Shown: in pieces, positions 20,069-21,460 of the stretch
How the letters are laid out: the number at the start of each line of letters is the position of its first letter
How positions within the stretch are numbered: the stretch's first letter is position 1
Assembly (NCBI GenBank): GCA_001598975.1
Contig: BBXU01000188.1
Location: 1 to 21,460, forward strand
Length of the DNA stretch: 21,460 nt
From: Parachlorella kessleri
Lineage: Eukaryota > Chlorophyta > Trebouxiophyceae > Chlorellales > Chlorellaceae
Reading direction: 5' to 3'
The notes under the pieces: generated by a model
Seen by the model: the letters and a program-made list of their open reading frames with translations, nothing else
What the model was told of the DNA's origin: nothing
The model's database searches: none
Translations under genes and position numbers: made by a program

Positions 20069-21460
20069 CTGCACAAACATCTCTGCCAGCCCGCGCAGCG
20101 CCGCGCCGTCCCCCGACGCGGCCGTCTCCTTCACGTACTCCACCAGGCGCTGCTTGCTCTCGTACTCCATGCGCCCCTCCGGCGCCAGCAGCAGCCAGGC
20201 GCCCACAAACTCCGCCAGCGCGTCGCCGCTGACGCCCGCGGCGCGCAGCTCGCGCGGCAGCCCCGCCAGCTGCTTGTAGGCGGCCACGGTGCTCTCGGAG
20301 AAGCCGCCAGAGACCACCTGCTTGGCCACAGAGGCCAGCGCGGGGCCCAGCACGGCCTGGGCCTGGCGGCCAACCGACCCCGACCCCAGGGCCTCCTGCA
20401 GCAGGACCGGCAAGGGGTGGCACCGCGGTTAAATTGATGGTTTGTCGGTTGGTGCTGGTGTTTGGCAGCAGTGCCTGCGCCTGGCGTCTGAAGGGTGCCT
20501 ATTGCAACCAACCGGCGAAGAACGCAGGCTGCTGTATTTTACGAATCACCACACGTGACCTGCATCAGGGGCTGCTGTAACCAACACCACCAGGCCCTGC
20601 TCCACAGCGGCCAGCGGCTGCTCAGCAGCTTGCAGCAGGCAGGAGGGACCCTCCCCGGGCCTACGCTGGCGCTGTGCACACGCCCTGCAAGCTCGTGTTT
20701 CCAAGCCATCGACCAGCGCTGGGCCAACCCCTTGCTTGCCTGCAGCGCCTTGTAGATGCCGAGCAGCGTGGGGCGCAGCTTGGCCGGCGCCAGCAGCCAC
20801 GCGGCCATGTGGTACCGCTCGCTCACGCCCGCGCGCTTGAGCGCAGCGTGCACCTCGCGGTCCAGCACCAGCATGCGCGCCAGGTCGGACGGGCTGGCCT
20901 CGCCGCCGTAGCTGGAGCCTGCAGGCAGAAGGGGCGGGCCCACGCTCACTAGACATTTATAGGCGGCCCATGAGCCATCACAGTTGCTGCTACGACTTGC
21001 AACGATTGGCGCGGCAACACCGGAGGCGGTAGCTGCAGAAGTGATCACTTAGAAGCTGGAATAGGCAGGTGCCAAGCGCTGGCGAAGCCCAGCTGCGCTA
21101 CTGCTGCCAAGTCACTACTGCATACGAGCATGCGCAAAGGGTGTTGTTTAATGATGCACTCGAGTGAACAAGCCCGCCGGTCAAGGGCATGGCAGTCAGG
21201 CGTTTGCCTGCAGGTCAGCGGCCAGGCTGCCACAGCTAGCTACGGTCACTCACTGGAGTAGCTGGGGGCTGGGGCGGAGTAGCTGGGCGTGGAGGTGGCG
21301 GGGCGGGCGGGGGTCACCACCCGGGAGGAGGGGCGGGGTGAGCTGGAGGGGCGGGGTGAGCTGGAGGGCCGGGCGGGGGTGACTGGGCGGGAGGAGGGCC
21401 TGACGGACGAGGAGGAGGGCCTGGATGGGCGCGGAAGAGGGCCTGGATCGGTGCGGAGGA
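20069..21460 (-). CDS. Unrecognised protein with Ser/Pro segment and helical domain (partial)
   Basis: Three exons are supported: 21254-21460 (continues off the window), 20740-20918 and 20069-20395; phases agree (1, then 0). The intron at 20396-20739 starts with GC (CAG|GCAAGC), the other with GTGAGT. The first exon encodes a Ser/Pro/Arg-rich, probably disordered segment with repeated PRPSSS units, ending PSYSAPAPSYS. The next encodes SDLARMLVLDREVHAALKRA and then GVSERYHMAAWLLAPAKLRP, and the third reads QAVLGPALASVAKQVVSGGF, later GVSGDALAEFVGAWLLLAP. The two AGVS...AWLLAP segments resemble each other, suggesting an internal repeat of about 60-90 residues. No signal peptide, clear membrane span or catalytic motif is visible in this part. 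The N-terminus lies outside the window and the terminal exon is unresolved, so no function is offered. Confidence 0.65.
21328..21363 (-). repeat. 18-base tandem repeat in coding sequence
   Basis: Two exact copies of GAGGGGCGGGGTGAGCTG (21328-21345 and 21346-21363), with a partial third. Read on the minus strand within the exon, each copy encodes a Ser/Pro/Arg hexapeptide (PRPSSS in rotation). The unit is a multiple of three, so copy changes keep the frame. Confidence 0.75.

Noticed and set aside
19817..20437. 206-codon plus-strand open frame
   Set aside because: It runs antisense through the exon at 20069-20395, is dominated by His, Pro and Arg, and has no domain.

Overview
The window looks like nuclear DNA of a green alga, probably a core chlorophyte of the Scenedesmus/Chlamydomonas kind. 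The support is GC-rich exons split by many short introns with TGCAG acceptors, TGTAA poly(A) signals downstream of stop codons, CAG/CTG-rich noncoding sequence, and plant-type gene content. No prokaryotic, viral, CRISPR or tRNA signature was seen. All gene models below were built by hand from splice sites, phase agreement and protein-family resemblance. No search was run.

Layout: (1) 942-2780, plus strand: the 3' part of a gene resembling the C-terminal region of ABC1 atypical kinases (ABC1K/UbiB), with a long low-complexity tail. (2) 2781-5717: mostly noncoding, with one acidic exon-like relic near 3787-4115. (3) 5718-9966, minus strand: a complete 10-exon gene for a CAP10/GT90-type glycosyltransferase with an N-terminal membrane anchor, 651 aa. 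(4) 9967-12442: promoter and intergenic DNA with a TATA box at 10525 and one weak gene candidate. (5) 12443-14867, plus strand: an 8-exon gene for a 212-aa secreted protein rich in Ala, Ser and Gly, with a Thr-Pro linker and repeated units. (6) 15256-18882, plus strand: a complete 10-exon gene for ATP/ADP-dependent NAD(P)H-hydrate dehydratase (NAXD), 398 aa, with a putative organelle transit peptide. (7) 20069-21460, minus strand: the 3' part of an unrecognised gene, with a Ser/Pro-rich segment followed by an Ala/Leu-rich helical domain; it converges on NAXD.

The genes are not obviously one pathway. The GT90 enzyme would act in the secretory pathway and the Ala/Ser/Gly protein would be exported. 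NAXD repairs damaged NAD(P)H, and the ABC1K-like protein is probably organellar. The points most worth a second look are the Ala/Ser/Gly repeat protein with its apparent exon-pair duplication, the concentration of GC-AG introns in the two minus-strand genes, and the unrecognised gene at the right edge.
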